The position numbers and the translations under genes were made by a program. A stretch of DNA of 64,000 bases from Spiro-02 sp034114085. Lineage in GTDB: Bacteria; Spirochaetota; Spirochaetia; Sphaerochaetales; Sphaerochaetaceae. Positions 43,089 through 51,065 of this stretch are shown here, one piece after another. The notes below the pieces were generated by a model. That model searched no databases. It was given only the letters and a program-made list of their open reading frames with translations, and had not been told where the DNA came from. Location of the stretch: contig JAXEWB010000049.1 in the NCBI GenBank assembly GCA_034114085.1, forward strand, positions 1-64,000, in the 5' to 3' direction. How positions within the stretch are numbered: position 1 is the stretch's first letter; the number at the start of each line of letters is the position of its first letter.

Positions 43089-44306
43089 ATGCGATATGAA
43101 GATATGGAATATGTGAATTACCAGCATATTCTGAACAGTATAGAACATGATCTGGATACTCCGTCCCGTGCCACTGTCGCGAAACATCTTGGTTTGAGCA
43201 GGACTACCGTATCGACTATTTCAAACAATCTGATATCCTGGGGGGTAGTGACGGAGGGCAAGGGGGTGAGTGTTTCCCGAGGACGGCCCGGCAATCCGCT
43301 GACAATCAGCAATGAGGTCTGGAAGGTGCTGGGCGCGGCGTTCTATTCATCTTCTTGGTTATTCGTTCTGTGCGACCTCCTGGGCAATATCCTGGATACC
43401 TACAAAGTGTCCATAGAGCAGCTGACTCCTGAAACCCTTGTCTCGACGCTGATCGAAGGCTTGCTCCATATGAAAGCCTTGCATTCCGAAAACCTGCTGC
43501 CCGCCGTCGGTATCGGCGTTCCCGGCGTCGTCGATACGAAGAACGGAGATATCCTGTTCGCTCACGACCTTTCCTGGCACGATACCTTTCATGTCCGTTC
43601 CAAGGTGGAACAGGCCGTAGGCATGAAGGTATATATGCGCAACAGGTATTGTCTGGCGGGTATCGCGGAATTCAAGTATGCGAACCCGGAAAAGGAAAAG
43701 AACGTCATCTATATTGGCTTAGGGTCAGGAATCAGTTGTGCGATTTTCGTTGATGGACATCTGATGGAGGGTGATAGCTTCTGTGCCGGACGCATCGCCC
43801 ATATCCAGGTTGAACCCGACGGCCCCCTGTGCAACTGCGGCAAGCGTGGGTGCCTGCTTACCGTCGCCAACGAAAGGGTTCTGCTTGCCACCGTCTTGAA
43901 AGGCCGGACTGAGCCTTCGGTTCAGGGCTTGCTCAAAGATATCCCAGAATCCCAGCTTGACGTCGAGCTGGTCGGGAAGGCCGCTGACGCCGGGGACGCT
44001 TTTGCCCGGAAATGCATAGACTCCATCCTCATATATCTGAATAAAGTGATTTCAATGCTGGTCGATACGTTGAATCCTGGTAAAATCGTTATCGGCGGAC
44101 CTGTGGGATATTCCTGTAGATATTTGGTCGAGCAGGTTGAAAAAGCGATGAAAATCTATCCCGACTATCCTCCTGTGGCGCATCTGCGCATCGTACAAGG
44201 ACAGCTTCTTGAAGTCGGCGCGGCATTGGGCGCCGCAAGCCTTGTCATGGAACGGAAGCTGGAATTGCTATATCCGATGTTCATCGGCAGAAAGCAAGAA
44301 GGGTAG
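43089..44306 (+). CDS. ROK-family transcriptional repressor (NagC/XylR type)
   Basis: A 405-residue protein. The winged HTH is SRATVAKHLGLSRTTVSTISNNLISWGVV with wing GKGVSVSRGRPG, followed by a ROK sugar-binding domain (VGIGVPGVVDTKNGDILF, YIGLGSGISCAIFVDG). The zinc motif reads HIQVEPDGPLCNCGKRGCL. The kinase DxGxT loop and catalytic Asp of the usual ND motif are not conserved (NRYCLAG), so it is a repressor, not a sugar kinase. Predicted operators are TTTGTAAA-N5-TTTACAAA type sites at 44589 and 50328, upstream of the dehydrogenase/TTT operon and the M24 gene. Confidence 0.9.
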   Translation: MRYEDMEYVNYQHILNSIEHDLDTPSRATVAKHLGLSRTTVSTISNNLISWGVVTEGKGVSVSRGRPGNPLTISNEVWKVLGAAFYSSSWLFVLCDLLGNILDTYKVSIEQLTPETLVSTLIEGLLHMKALHSENLLPAVGIGVPGVVDTKNGDILFAHDLSWHDTFHVRSKVEQAVGMKVYMRNRYCLAGIAEFKYANPEKEKNVIYIGLGSGISCAIFVDGHLMEGDSFCAGRIAHIQVEPDGPLCNCGKRGCLLTVANERVLLATVLKGRTEPSVQGLLKDIPESQLDVELVGKAADAGDAFARKCIDSILIYLNKVISMLVDTLNPGKIVIGGPVGYSCRYLVEQVEKAMKIYPDYPPVAHLRIVQGQLLEVGAALGAASLVMERKLELLYPMFIGRKQEG

Positions 44307-44588
44307 TGACCACCTGTTTTTTCTCTCGTACGAACATATGTCGCTGTCTCTTTTCATTTCCCATTGTGGGGACTTCGTCCTGTTGTGTGTCCGCTTGTTC
44401 CCTGAGCTATGGGATGGCAGATAATTTCCGTCAATGAAATGTCTCGAGCTTTTGCCCGCTTGCCCTCTTTCAAAAAATGGCGTAGCGGTCGGAGCATTGT
44501 CTGTATCCAGTCGGTGGAACATATCTTTCGGCATGTCATCTTTCCGGGCGGCTTGGGCGCTCTTGGCGCATTGCGGGAATGAAAAATA
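44307..44588. other. Intergenic region, no gene
   Basis: No supported gene between the ROK stop and the operator/promoter of the next operon. Confidence 0.4.
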
Positions 44589-44609
44589 TTTGTAAATTTG
44601 ATTGACAAA
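44589..44609. promoter_or_regulatory. ROK-type operator upstream of Gfo/Idh-TTT operon
   Basis: TTTGTAAA-TTTGA-TTGACAAA is an inverted repeat with one mismatch. It matches the perfect version TTTGTAAA-CTTAA-TTTACAAA at 50328-50348 and overlaps the -35 element here. Confidence 0.65.
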
Positions 44610-44629
44610 ATGCGATTGTCTGCTATCCT
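44602..44629 (+). promoter_or_regulatory. Promoter of Gfo/Idh-TTT operon
   Basis: -35 TTGACA (44602-44607), 16-base spacer, -10 TATCCT (44624-44629), 70 bases before the dehydrogenase start. Confidence 0.7.
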
Positions 44630-44698
44630 ACTTGTACAAGGAGGTTCGGCGGTTTCCTGACGGCTTTCTCCTTGGTCTGAATTCTGGAGATGCTGGCA

Positions 44699-45745
44699 AT
44701 GGAAAAGAAAGTCGGTTTTGGGATTATCGGACTTGGTGTGATCGCCGATACGCACGCTATTGCGTTGAGCCACGGCAGGAACTGTTTTCTAGCGGGAGCT
44801 TTTGATGTGGTCCCGGGAAAAGCCGAAAGCTTCTGCAGGAAATACGGCGGAACTCCCTATGACAAGCTTGATGTGTTTCTCGCTGATCCGCGGATTGAAG
44901 CGGTCTGTATAACCACGCCGTCAGGATATCATCTGGATCCTGTACTGGCTGCGATGAGAGCCGGCAAGCATGCGCTAGTTGAAAAACCACTGGAAATTAC
45001 AGCGGAGCGTTGTGACGAAATCATCAATGCCGCCAAACATGCCGGCGTTAAGCTGTCCGGCATCTTCCAATCCCGCTTTCATGATGCGCCTCGGCTGATC
45101 AAAAAGGCGATTGAGGACGGTAAGTTTGGGACAATCGTCTTGGCCGATGCCCAGATCAAATGGTTCCGTACCCAGGAATACTATGATTCCGGTGCTTGGC
45201 GGGGAACTTGGAAAGTCGATGGCGGGGGTGTGCTGATGAATCAGAGTATCCATGCGATTGATCTGCTGCAATGGTTTATGGGAGAAGTCAAGGAGGTAAG
45301 CGCTTTTACCTCCACGTCGGCGCATGAACGGATTGAGGTGGAAGATACTGGCGCCGCGGTATTGAAGTTCGCAAATGGAGCCATCGGTGTCATCGAAGGG
45401 ACGACCGGAGCATATCCCGGAACCTTGAAGAAGATTGAAATCTGTGGTTCGAAGGGGAGTGCGCTTCTCGAGGAGGAATCCCTGAAGGTCTGGAAGTTCG
45501 TTGACGAGACTGATGAGGATGAACGGATTCGCGCGGAATTTCTTGAAGCTACTTCATCCGGCGGCGGCGCATCTGATCCGAGGGCTATCAATACTCATGG
45601 CCACGAGCGGCAGTTCGAGGATTTCGCCGATGCGATCCTTCATGACAGAGCGCCGTTCATCACCGGTGAGGATGCGAAGAAATCGGTCGAAATCATCCGG
45701 GCGATTTATGAGAGCGCTCAATCCAAACAGCTGGTGAGGCTGTGA
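44699..45745 (+). CDS. Gfo/Idh/MocA-family NAD(P)-dependent oxidoreductase
   Basis: A 348-residue dehydrogenase of the sugar/inositol type. The Rossmann motif GFGIIGLGVIADTHA is at the N-terminus, PSGYHLDPVLAAMRAGKHALVEKPLEIT holds the conserved EKP, and GAWRGTWKVDGGGVLMNQSIHAIDLLQWF holds the catalytic-region His-x3-D. It is the first gene before a TTT transporter (53-base gap), so it may oxidise the imported acid or a derivative. ATG 44699 with GGAGATG is chosen over 44690. Confidence 0.94.
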   Translation: MEKKVGFGIIGLGVIADTHAIALSHGRNCFLAGAFDVVPGKAESFCRKYGGTPYDKLDVFLADPRIEAVCITTPSGYHLDPVLAAMRAGKHALVEKPLEITAERCDEIINAAKHAGVKLSGIFQSRFHDAPRLIKKAIEDGKFGTIVLADAQIKWFRTQEYYDSGAWRGTWKVDGGGVLMNQSIHAIDLLQWFMGEVKEVSAFTSTSAHERIEVEDTGAAVLKFANGAIGVIEGTTGAYPGTLKKIEICGSKGSALLEEESLKVWKFVDETDEDERIRAEFLEATSSGGGASDPRAINTHGHERQFEDFADAILHDRAPFITGEDAKKSVEIIRAIYESAQSKQLVRL

Positions 45746-45798
45746 TTTGGGGCAAAGACAAGGATATTGAATTACTTGCTATATCAAAGGAGAAGGAT

Positions 45799-46764
45799 AT
45801 GAAGAAAACATTGTTAGTCGTATTGGCGTTGGTGCTTGTTTCAGTTCCAATGTTCGCACAAGGCGCTTCGGAACAAGCCTCGTTTCCGTCGAAGACTGTC
45901 GAGGCTACGGTTGGTTGGTCGGCCGGCGGTGGCGGGGACGTGGTGTTTCGAGCCATGGCTTCCGTTTTCCCGAAATATGCCAACGGACAGACCATGGTAA
46001 TCAAGAATGTCGCCGGCGCTTCCGGTATCACCGGAGCCATCGAATTCCTGGACGCTTCTGCCGATGGTTACAGCATCATGCATTGGAATAATGCATCCCT
46101 GACTAAAACGCATCTTTCCAAGGTGCCGGTCACTGGCGCCGATACGTTTGTGCCTGTGTGCCAGATTGTTTCTTCCTATAATTATATCCTCGTCCGAGAG
46201 GATTCCAAGTGGAATACTTTGGAAGAATTCATCGCCGACGCCATTGCGAATCCCAGCACGATTACCATGGGAAATGCTGGCGCCCAGGGTGGGAACCACA
46301 TGGCCGCGTTGCTGTTTGAAGATGCGGTCAAGGGTTCCTTCGTCCATGTGCCGTTCTCCGGCGGCGGCCCGGCCGTGACCGGTCTTCTGTCAGGGCAGGT
46401 CGATTGCGTCATGGCCAACGCTCCTGAAGGCATTTCCAATGTCGAGAACAACCAGCTTCGCATCCTTGCGGTGTTCGCAGGCGAGAGGTACGCCGCGTTC
46501 CCGAATGTCCCGACCGGTATCGAATGCGGCGTGGACATCGAATTGCCCCAGTGGCGTGTGGTCGTCTGCCCTCCGAAGACTCCGGCTGATGTCGTCGAAA
46601 AGCTTGCCGCGATTATCAAGCGGTGCGTCGAGGATTCCGAGTTTGTTTCAGCGATGGAGAGCCAGTGTGTAGCGGTGACGTACAAGAATCCCTCCGATAC
46701 CGACAAGTTCCTTCATGATGAAGATGTCAGGTATGCGGCTTTGGTAAAGGCCAAAGGGTTCTGA
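45799..46764 (+). CDS. tctC: TTT transporter substrate-binding protein (second system)
   Basis: A 321-residue exported binder: signal MKKTLLVVLALVLVSVPMFA, mature QGASEQASF. Family segments: VGWSAGGGGDVVFRAMASVF, VIKNVAGASGITGAIEFL, MGNAGAQGGNHMAALLFEDAV, VHVPFSGGGPAVTGLLSGQVDCVMANAPEG. It is clearly distinct from the tctC at 26166, so a different organic acid is likely. AAAGGAGAAGGAT precedes the start. Confidence 0.95.
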   Translation: MKKTLLVVLALVLVSVPMFAQGASEQASFPSKTVEATVGWSAGGGGDVVFRAMASVFPKYANGQTMVIKNVAGASGITGAIEFLDASADGYSIMHWNNASLTKTHLSKVPVTGADTFVPVCQIVSSYNYILVREDSKWNTLEEFIADAIANPSTITMGNAGAQGGNHMAALLFEDAVKGSFVHVPFSGGGPAVTGLLSGQVDCVMANAPEGISNVENNQLRILAVFAGERYAAFPNVPTGIECGVDIELPQWRVVVCPPKTPADVVEKLAAIIKRCVEDSEFVSAMESQCVAVTYKNPSDTDKFLHDEDVRYAALVKAKGF

Positions 46765-46856
46765 TTTCATCTGTGAATCGTGCTGATACGGGGGCTGGTA
46801 GAGGGCTTTTGCCTGTCCAGTCCCTGTGTCGTGTCTATGCCAAGTTAGGATTTGCC

Positions 46857-47321
46857 ATGAAAGATACAAAGAAAGCCGCCGACTTCTGGATTGGGATGGC
46901 TGTTATCGCGATAAGCGTGTTTTTCTTCTTGGAGGCGGGCAAGATGCCTACGCAGAGCCGTGGCATCGGTCCCGGGGACTATCCCCGCGTCGTCTGCGTC
47001 ATGCTGTTCGTGCTGGGCGTCGTCCAAGTCGCAAGAATTCTCATTGTAAACGGGTTCCCTCGTGTCGACTGGAAGAACGTTCAGACGCGGTTCCTGATCC
47101 GCGCGGGGGTCATGGTCGCCGCTTCGTACCTCTATTACAAATTGTTGAAGCCCGTCGGTTTCCCTGTCATCACGCCAATCTATGCGTGGGGGGCGATGAT
47201 GCTCTTCGGCTATAAGTACAAAATCAAGGCCGCGATCATTTGCGTTGTATTCTCCACCGCCGTCTATCTGCTCTTCACCAATGTGTTCATGGTGATGCTT
47301 CCCGGCGGATTCCTGTTCTAA
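46857..47321 (+). CDS. tctB: TTT transporter small membrane subunit (second system)
   Basis: A 154-residue protein with four hydrophobic segments (FWIGMAVIAISVFFFLEAGKM, YPRVVCVMLFVLGVVQVARIL, FLIRAGVMVAASYLYYKLL, AAIICVVFSTAVYLLF). The segment MPTQSRGIGPGDYPR after the first helix is typical of TctB. The start is set at MKDTKKAADF after TTAGGAT; the 28-codon extension is unlikely. It is 10 bases before tctA. Confidence 0.9.
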   Translation: MKDTKKAADFWIGMAVIAISVFFFLEAGKMPTQSRGIGPGDYPRVVCVMLFVLGVVQVARILIVNGFPRVDWKNVQTRFLIRAGVMVAASYLYYKLLKPVGFPVITPIYAWGAMMLFGYKYKIKAAIICVVFSTAVYLLFTNVFMVMLPGGFLF

Positions 47322-47331
47322 GGGGCTGAAC

Positions 47332-48831
47332 ATGCTTGAAAATCTACTTGGTGGTCTGATCAATGTATTCCAGCCCATGACGTTTTTGCTAACCATATTC
47401 GGAACGCTTGTGGGCGTTGTCATCGGCGCGCTTCCCGGACTGTCCGGTTCGACGGGCATCATTCTGTTGTTGCCGCTGGTTTATCGGCTTGATGCCTCCG
47501 TCGCTCTGGTCATGCTCTGCGGCCTGTTCTGCGGGTCGATGTACGGTGGTTCCATAGCCGCCATCCTGCTCAACACTCCCGGCACTCCTTCTGCTTCGGC
47601 CACGGTGCTGGACGGCTACCAGCTGTGCAGGCAGGGTAAGGCTGGCAAGGCGCTGGGCATCTCCGCGGTGTCGTCGTTCATCGGCGGTCTGATCTCGTCG
47701 ATCTGCCTGATACTGATCGCCCCGCAGTTGGCGAAGGTTGCGCTTTCCTTCAAGGCCGCCGACTATTTCGCACTGTCGCTGTTTGGCCTGACGATTATGG
47801 CAAGTACCGACAAGGATGTCGTCAAGGGCCTCATCTCCGGTGTCCTCGGACTGCTGATATCTACCGTGGGCATCGATTCCATAGCGGGGTCGGACCGTTT
47901 TACGTTCGGCAACTACAAGCTGATGAGGGGCTTCCAGCTGCTACCTGTGCTGATCGGCGTATTTGCCCTGAGCGAGGTGTTCATCCTCGTGCAGAAGGGT
48001 GGCGAGCGGGAAGGAGCTTCGCAGCAGGCCATAGGTCGTGTCATGCCCTCCTGGATGGATTTCAGGGGTTTCGCTCTGGCTGCCGTCGTAGGAGCCGTCA
48101 TCGGCGTATTCATCGGGATCATCCCCGGGACGGGCGGTTCGATCTCCTGCTTTCTGGCGTACCAGGTGGCGAAGAAGCTATCCAAGCATCCTGAACAGTT
48201 TGGCAAGGGGGCGCCGGAGGGAATCGCCGCGCCTGAGGCTTCGAACAACGGCACGACTGGCGGGGCGCTGATTCCGATGCTGTGCCTCGGTGTGCCGGGG
48301 GATGTCGTCACATCGGTGATGCTGGGCGCGCTGATATTGATCGGTGTGAAGCCGGGGCCGCTGCTGTTCGTGGAGAATCCCGAGATCGTCTATGCGATTT
48401 TTGCGGGGATGCTGGTGATCCAGTTCCTGATGCTGGGCGCGGGGCTCTGCTGTGCGAAGGTATCCCCGAAGATACTGAATATTCCGCAGACGCTGTTGAT
48501 GCCGCTGATTGCTGTGCTGTGCATCGTCGGCGCATATTCCAACTCGAACAACCTGTTCGATGTGTTCATCGCACTGGTTTTTGGAGTCGTAGGGTTCGGC
48601 ATGAAGAAGTTCGGCTATCCAGGGGCGCCGCTGGTGCTTGGCCTGATCCTGGGGCCGATAGCGGAGGAAAACCTCAACCGCGCCCTGGTGATCTCCAACA
48701 ACAGCTGGACGGTGTTTCTCACCAGCCCCATTTCCTGCGTGTTCTTGATTCTGTCTCTGGCTTCCATCATTTTCGCAGTGATAAACAATATCAAGGATGT
48801 GAAGAGGAAAACGGTTTCCATATCAGTTTGA
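47332..48831 (+). CDS. tctA: TTT transporter large membrane subunit (second system)
   Basis: A 499-residue TctA homologue: GTLVGVVIGALPGLSGSTGI near residue 25, GLFCGSMYGGSIAAILLNTPGTPSA, PEGIAAPEASNNGTTGGALIPMLCLGVPGDVV, and GYPGAPLVLGLILGPIAEENL near the end. It completes the C-B-A gene order. A terminator hairpin follows at 48872. Confidence 0.95.
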   Translation: MLENLLGGLINVFQPMTFLLTIFGTLVGVVIGALPGLSGSTGIILLLPLVYRLDASVALVMLCGLFCGSMYGGSIAAILLNTPGTPSASATVLDGYQLCRQGKAGKALGISAVSSFIGGLISSICLILIAPQLAKVALSFKAADYFALSLFGLTIMASTDKDVVKGLISGVLGLLISTVGIDSIAGSDRFTFGNYKLMRGFQLLPVLIGVFALSEVFILVQKGGEREGASQQAIGRVMPSWMDFRGFALAAVVGAVIGVFIGIIPGTGGSISCFLAYQVAKKLSKHPEQFGKGAPEGIAAPEASNNGTTGGALIPMLCLGVPGDVVTSVMLGALILIGVKPGPLLFVENPEIVYAIFAGMLVIQFLMLGAGLCCAKVSPKILNIPQTLLMPLIAVLCIVGAYSNSNNLFDVFIALVFGVVGFGMKKFGYPGAPLVLGLILGPIAEENLNRALVISNNSWTVFLTSPISCVFLILSLASIIFAVINNIKDVKRKTVSISV

Positions 48832-48871
48832 ACGCTGGTTCTGACGGAATTGCATCGCATCAAGCATGAGA

Positions 48872-48901
48872 GGGACTGTCGCCGGGCGATGGCCCCTTTT
48901 T
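48872..48901 (+). terminator. Terminator of the second TTT operon
   Basis: GGGACTGTCGCC pairs with GGCGATGGCCCC (one mismatch, two G-U) and is followed by TTTTT, 40 bases after the tctA stop. Confidence 0.75.
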
Positions 48902-49100
48902 CCATATGCGGGAGGATGTTGTCAGTATTCCGTCCGGTGGCGCAATCTGCGGCGACTCCGTATCCCTGTGTCGTTTTCTTGCGGCGTGTCGTCGGCCATG
49001 GGGCGGGAGTGGTATCCATCAGGTTCCTGGACGTCTTGCCGGCTTGTGAACTTCATCATGCCGGATAGTCATGCGGAAACGAGTCGGACCGTATATGGAT

Positions 49101-49136
49101 ACGGGGCGTCTCCATGCGCGTAAGGAGACGCCCCGT
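49101..49136. terminator. Perfect 13-bp hairpin between convergent operons
   Basis: ACGGGGCGTCTCC / GGAGACGCCCCGT with a 10-base loop lies 28 bases beyond the M24 stop. It lacks a good T-run on either strand but is well placed to separate the two convergent transcripts. Confidence 0.6.
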
Positions 49137-49163
49137 CAAAAGCAAGCCTATGAAAACGATGCG

Positions 49164-50261
49164 CTACAGCTGAAGGATGTCGGGCCGGACGAATACATGT
49201 CCGTTGACTTCTATTTCAACTGTCGGGAATTTAATCGGTTTCGATATCATGATGACGCCGTCTTTTGTAGTAATGACGGTATCCTCGCTTTTCGTACCGG
49301 TTATGGATGGATTCCAGCAAAACCCCTGGTGGTCGGCTATGATCCCGGGCGTGGAAAAGTCCACTCGATAATCCCGGCCCGCATAGCCAATCGGGCCTCC
49401 TTGGTGGTGCTTGTCGAATTCATCGCCATAGCCAAGCGTCTCGTAGGCTTTTTTGCCCGCAAGAAGCGGAACTTGATAACTTTTCCCGGGAATGGAATTC
49501 ACGATGTACGTACAGTCGATGATTTGGTTCGCACGGTACTGATTGCGGAGCGTTTCACTGATTGGTTCAAAATTACAGTATCTGGTCATGCAGACTACCA
49601 GTCCGTGCCGTCTGAAGTTTCCACCGATCTGAACCCTGCCGTTGATTCGCTTGTCCGTCGGCAAGGGATGTCGGTAGCAGGAAATGCGTTCGTCCGCCGC
49701 CACCATGCAGGATACGAGTTCAAGCCCCTGATCCTCCATCTGTTTCATGATGGCTCCAGCTATGGTGTATTCCGTGTCGCCGGGTCTGATGGAAAGGGCC
49801 GCGGTCTCCATCGCAAGGGACGCATCTTCTCCGACCGCTGCGTATCGGTCTATTTCCTGCTGTGTCAGATCGAGCCTAAGCAACTTGATCGCCTCGGCGA
49901 TATTCCTCATCACTCCGAAATCGTAGCCTATGTTCTGGCTCGGCACGAGCTGGGACAACGTTTTGGATTCAAATGAACCATCGTGCCAGACCCCTCTGTA
50001 TACCGTGAAGCCAAGCGTCTCCAGGTGTTCTTCCGCAAGCATCCTGGGGGCTTCGATATTGTTGGTGATGGCGTAGTGCCCGTCCATAGTGACCAACAGA
50101 CCGCAATTGCCCATGTCTCCCGCGCCAACATAGTTCCTGCCGCCACAAGAAAGCCATGCGAAGTCGTCCTGCCGTTTAAGAAAAACTCCGTCCAGTTTTT
50201 CTCTTTGGAGATATTCTCTGATACGTGCCAGTTTGATATTGCATTCTTGGATGAGACTCAT
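49164..50261 (-). CDS. M24 (Xaa-Pro peptidase/creatinase) family protein without metal ligands
   Basis: A 365-residue pita-bread-fold protein: creatinase-type N-terminal domain (REYLQREKLDGVFLKRQDDFAWLSCGG, HYAITNNIEAPRML), then the M24 domain (EDASLAMETAALSIRPGDTEYTIAGAIMKQM, ERISCYRHPLPTDKRI, HHQGGPIGYAGRDYRV). Where metal-dependent members have an Asp-x10-Asp pair, this one reads IGGNFRRHGLVVCMTRYC, so the dinuclear site is missing. It is probably a metal-free hydrolase or non-catalytic. A ROK-type palindrome lies 67 bases upstream of its start, linking it to the Gfo/Idh-TTT operon. Confidence 0.82.
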   Translation of the reverse strand: MSLIQECNIKLARIREYLQREKLDGVFLKRQDDFAWLSCGGRNYVGAGDMGNCGLLVTMDGHYAITNNIEAPRMLAEEHLETLGFTVYRGVWHDGSFESKTLSQLVPSQNIGYDFGVMRNIAEAIKLLRLDLTQQEIDRYAAVGEDASLAMETAALSIRPGDTEYTIAGAIMKQMEDQGLELVSCMVAADERISCYRHPLPTDKRINGRVQIGGNFRRHGLVVCMTRYCNFEPISETLRNQYRANQIIDCTYIVNSIPGKSYQVPLLAGKKAYETLGYGDEFDKHHQGGPIGYAGRDYRVDFSTPGIIADHQGFCWNPSITGTKSEDTVITTKDGVIMISKPIKFPTVEIEVNGHVFVRPDILQL

Positions 50262-50327
50262 GCTGTTGCTCTCCTTGTCATGTTCTCTGGGATTATTGTA
50301 GCATGGGGATGGATAATGGACAATAAT

Positions 50328-50348
50328 TTTGTAAACTTAATTTACAAA
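50328..50348. promoter_or_regulatory. Perfect ROK-type operator upstream of the M24 gene
   Basis: TTTGTAAA-CTTAA-TTTACAAA has 8-bp perfect arms. It is the same motif as at 44589-44609. A leftward promoter (TTGTCC, then TACAAT complementing 50295-50300) lies immediately downstream on the minus strand. Confidence 0.7.
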
Positions 50349-50966
50349 AACATTTCTTTGTCGGTTGTTTCCTTTCTCCGAAACCAGAACGTATAAAAGG
50401 TTGAGCGGATGCCTTGTCTTCCGGCTGTCCGCCGCACTCTCCGACGACACATGAAAGACATCTGGTATGATGAATATGGCCGCGTTGGTGCCGGGCGGTT
50501 CGGTCTTTGCGGCTGAAACCCCGTTATTCCGTCTGAACGAGCTGACTGGTGAAGGTCATCGCGACATATTGTGCATCTCATGTTTTACCCCTTTCCTCGG
50601 ACGATAGTTGCTGCAAGTTTTGATAGAACCCCGCTTGACGCTTGGCTAATTTTCACGGTAGCCGTACTGTGTTGCCATTTTGCGCGGACAAAGGAGGATC
50701 CAGCCGACATCATGCACAATATGATTCATTTGAAAAGGTTTCATCATCCTGGCAAATCTTTTTTCGGAATGATTGCGTGCATGATAATGACGGCTGGACA
50801 TTCGCCCCGGGTATATTTTCAGTCTATGTCCCGCATATGGGGTGATGCTTTCAATGCGTTGTAGGCGAAGCTTCCTGTGAATCCGGCTCCTCGCGCCTTT
50901 TCCGCATGGGGGCTCAGGGGGGGGGCTCATCCCATCATCCCATCATCCCATGGAAAAAGAATTTTC
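50349..50966. other. Intergenic region with no recognised gene
   Basis: About 600 bases with open frames on both strands but no supported start or known protein. Three CATCATCCC-type 8-9-base repeats occur at about 50930-50952. Confidence 0.4.
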
Positions 50967-50997
50967 TTGACAGCGGTCGGGATACCATTGGTATAAT
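50967..50997 (+). promoter_or_regulatory. Promoter of araBD
   Basis: Consensus -35 TTGACA (50967-50972) and consensus -10 TATAAT (50992-50997) are separated by a long 19-base spacer. Confidence 0.7.
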
Positions 50998-51009
50998 GAA
51001 GTGAGATTT

Positions 51010-51023
51010 CGTTAACGTTAACG
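51010..51023. promoter_or_regulatory. Palindromic LacI/AraR-like operator of araBD
   Basis: CGTTAACGTTAACG is fully self-complementary and lies just downstream of the -10 element, over the expected start of transcription. Confidence 0.7.
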
Positions 51024-51065
51024 GAATATGTGGAAGCAGGTAATGGCATAGGTGGACAAGAAGGT

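Noticed and set aside
49071..49976. 301-codon plus-strand frame opposite the M24 gene
   Set aside because: Minus-strand protein is a recognisable pita-bread family member; the plus frame has no known features.
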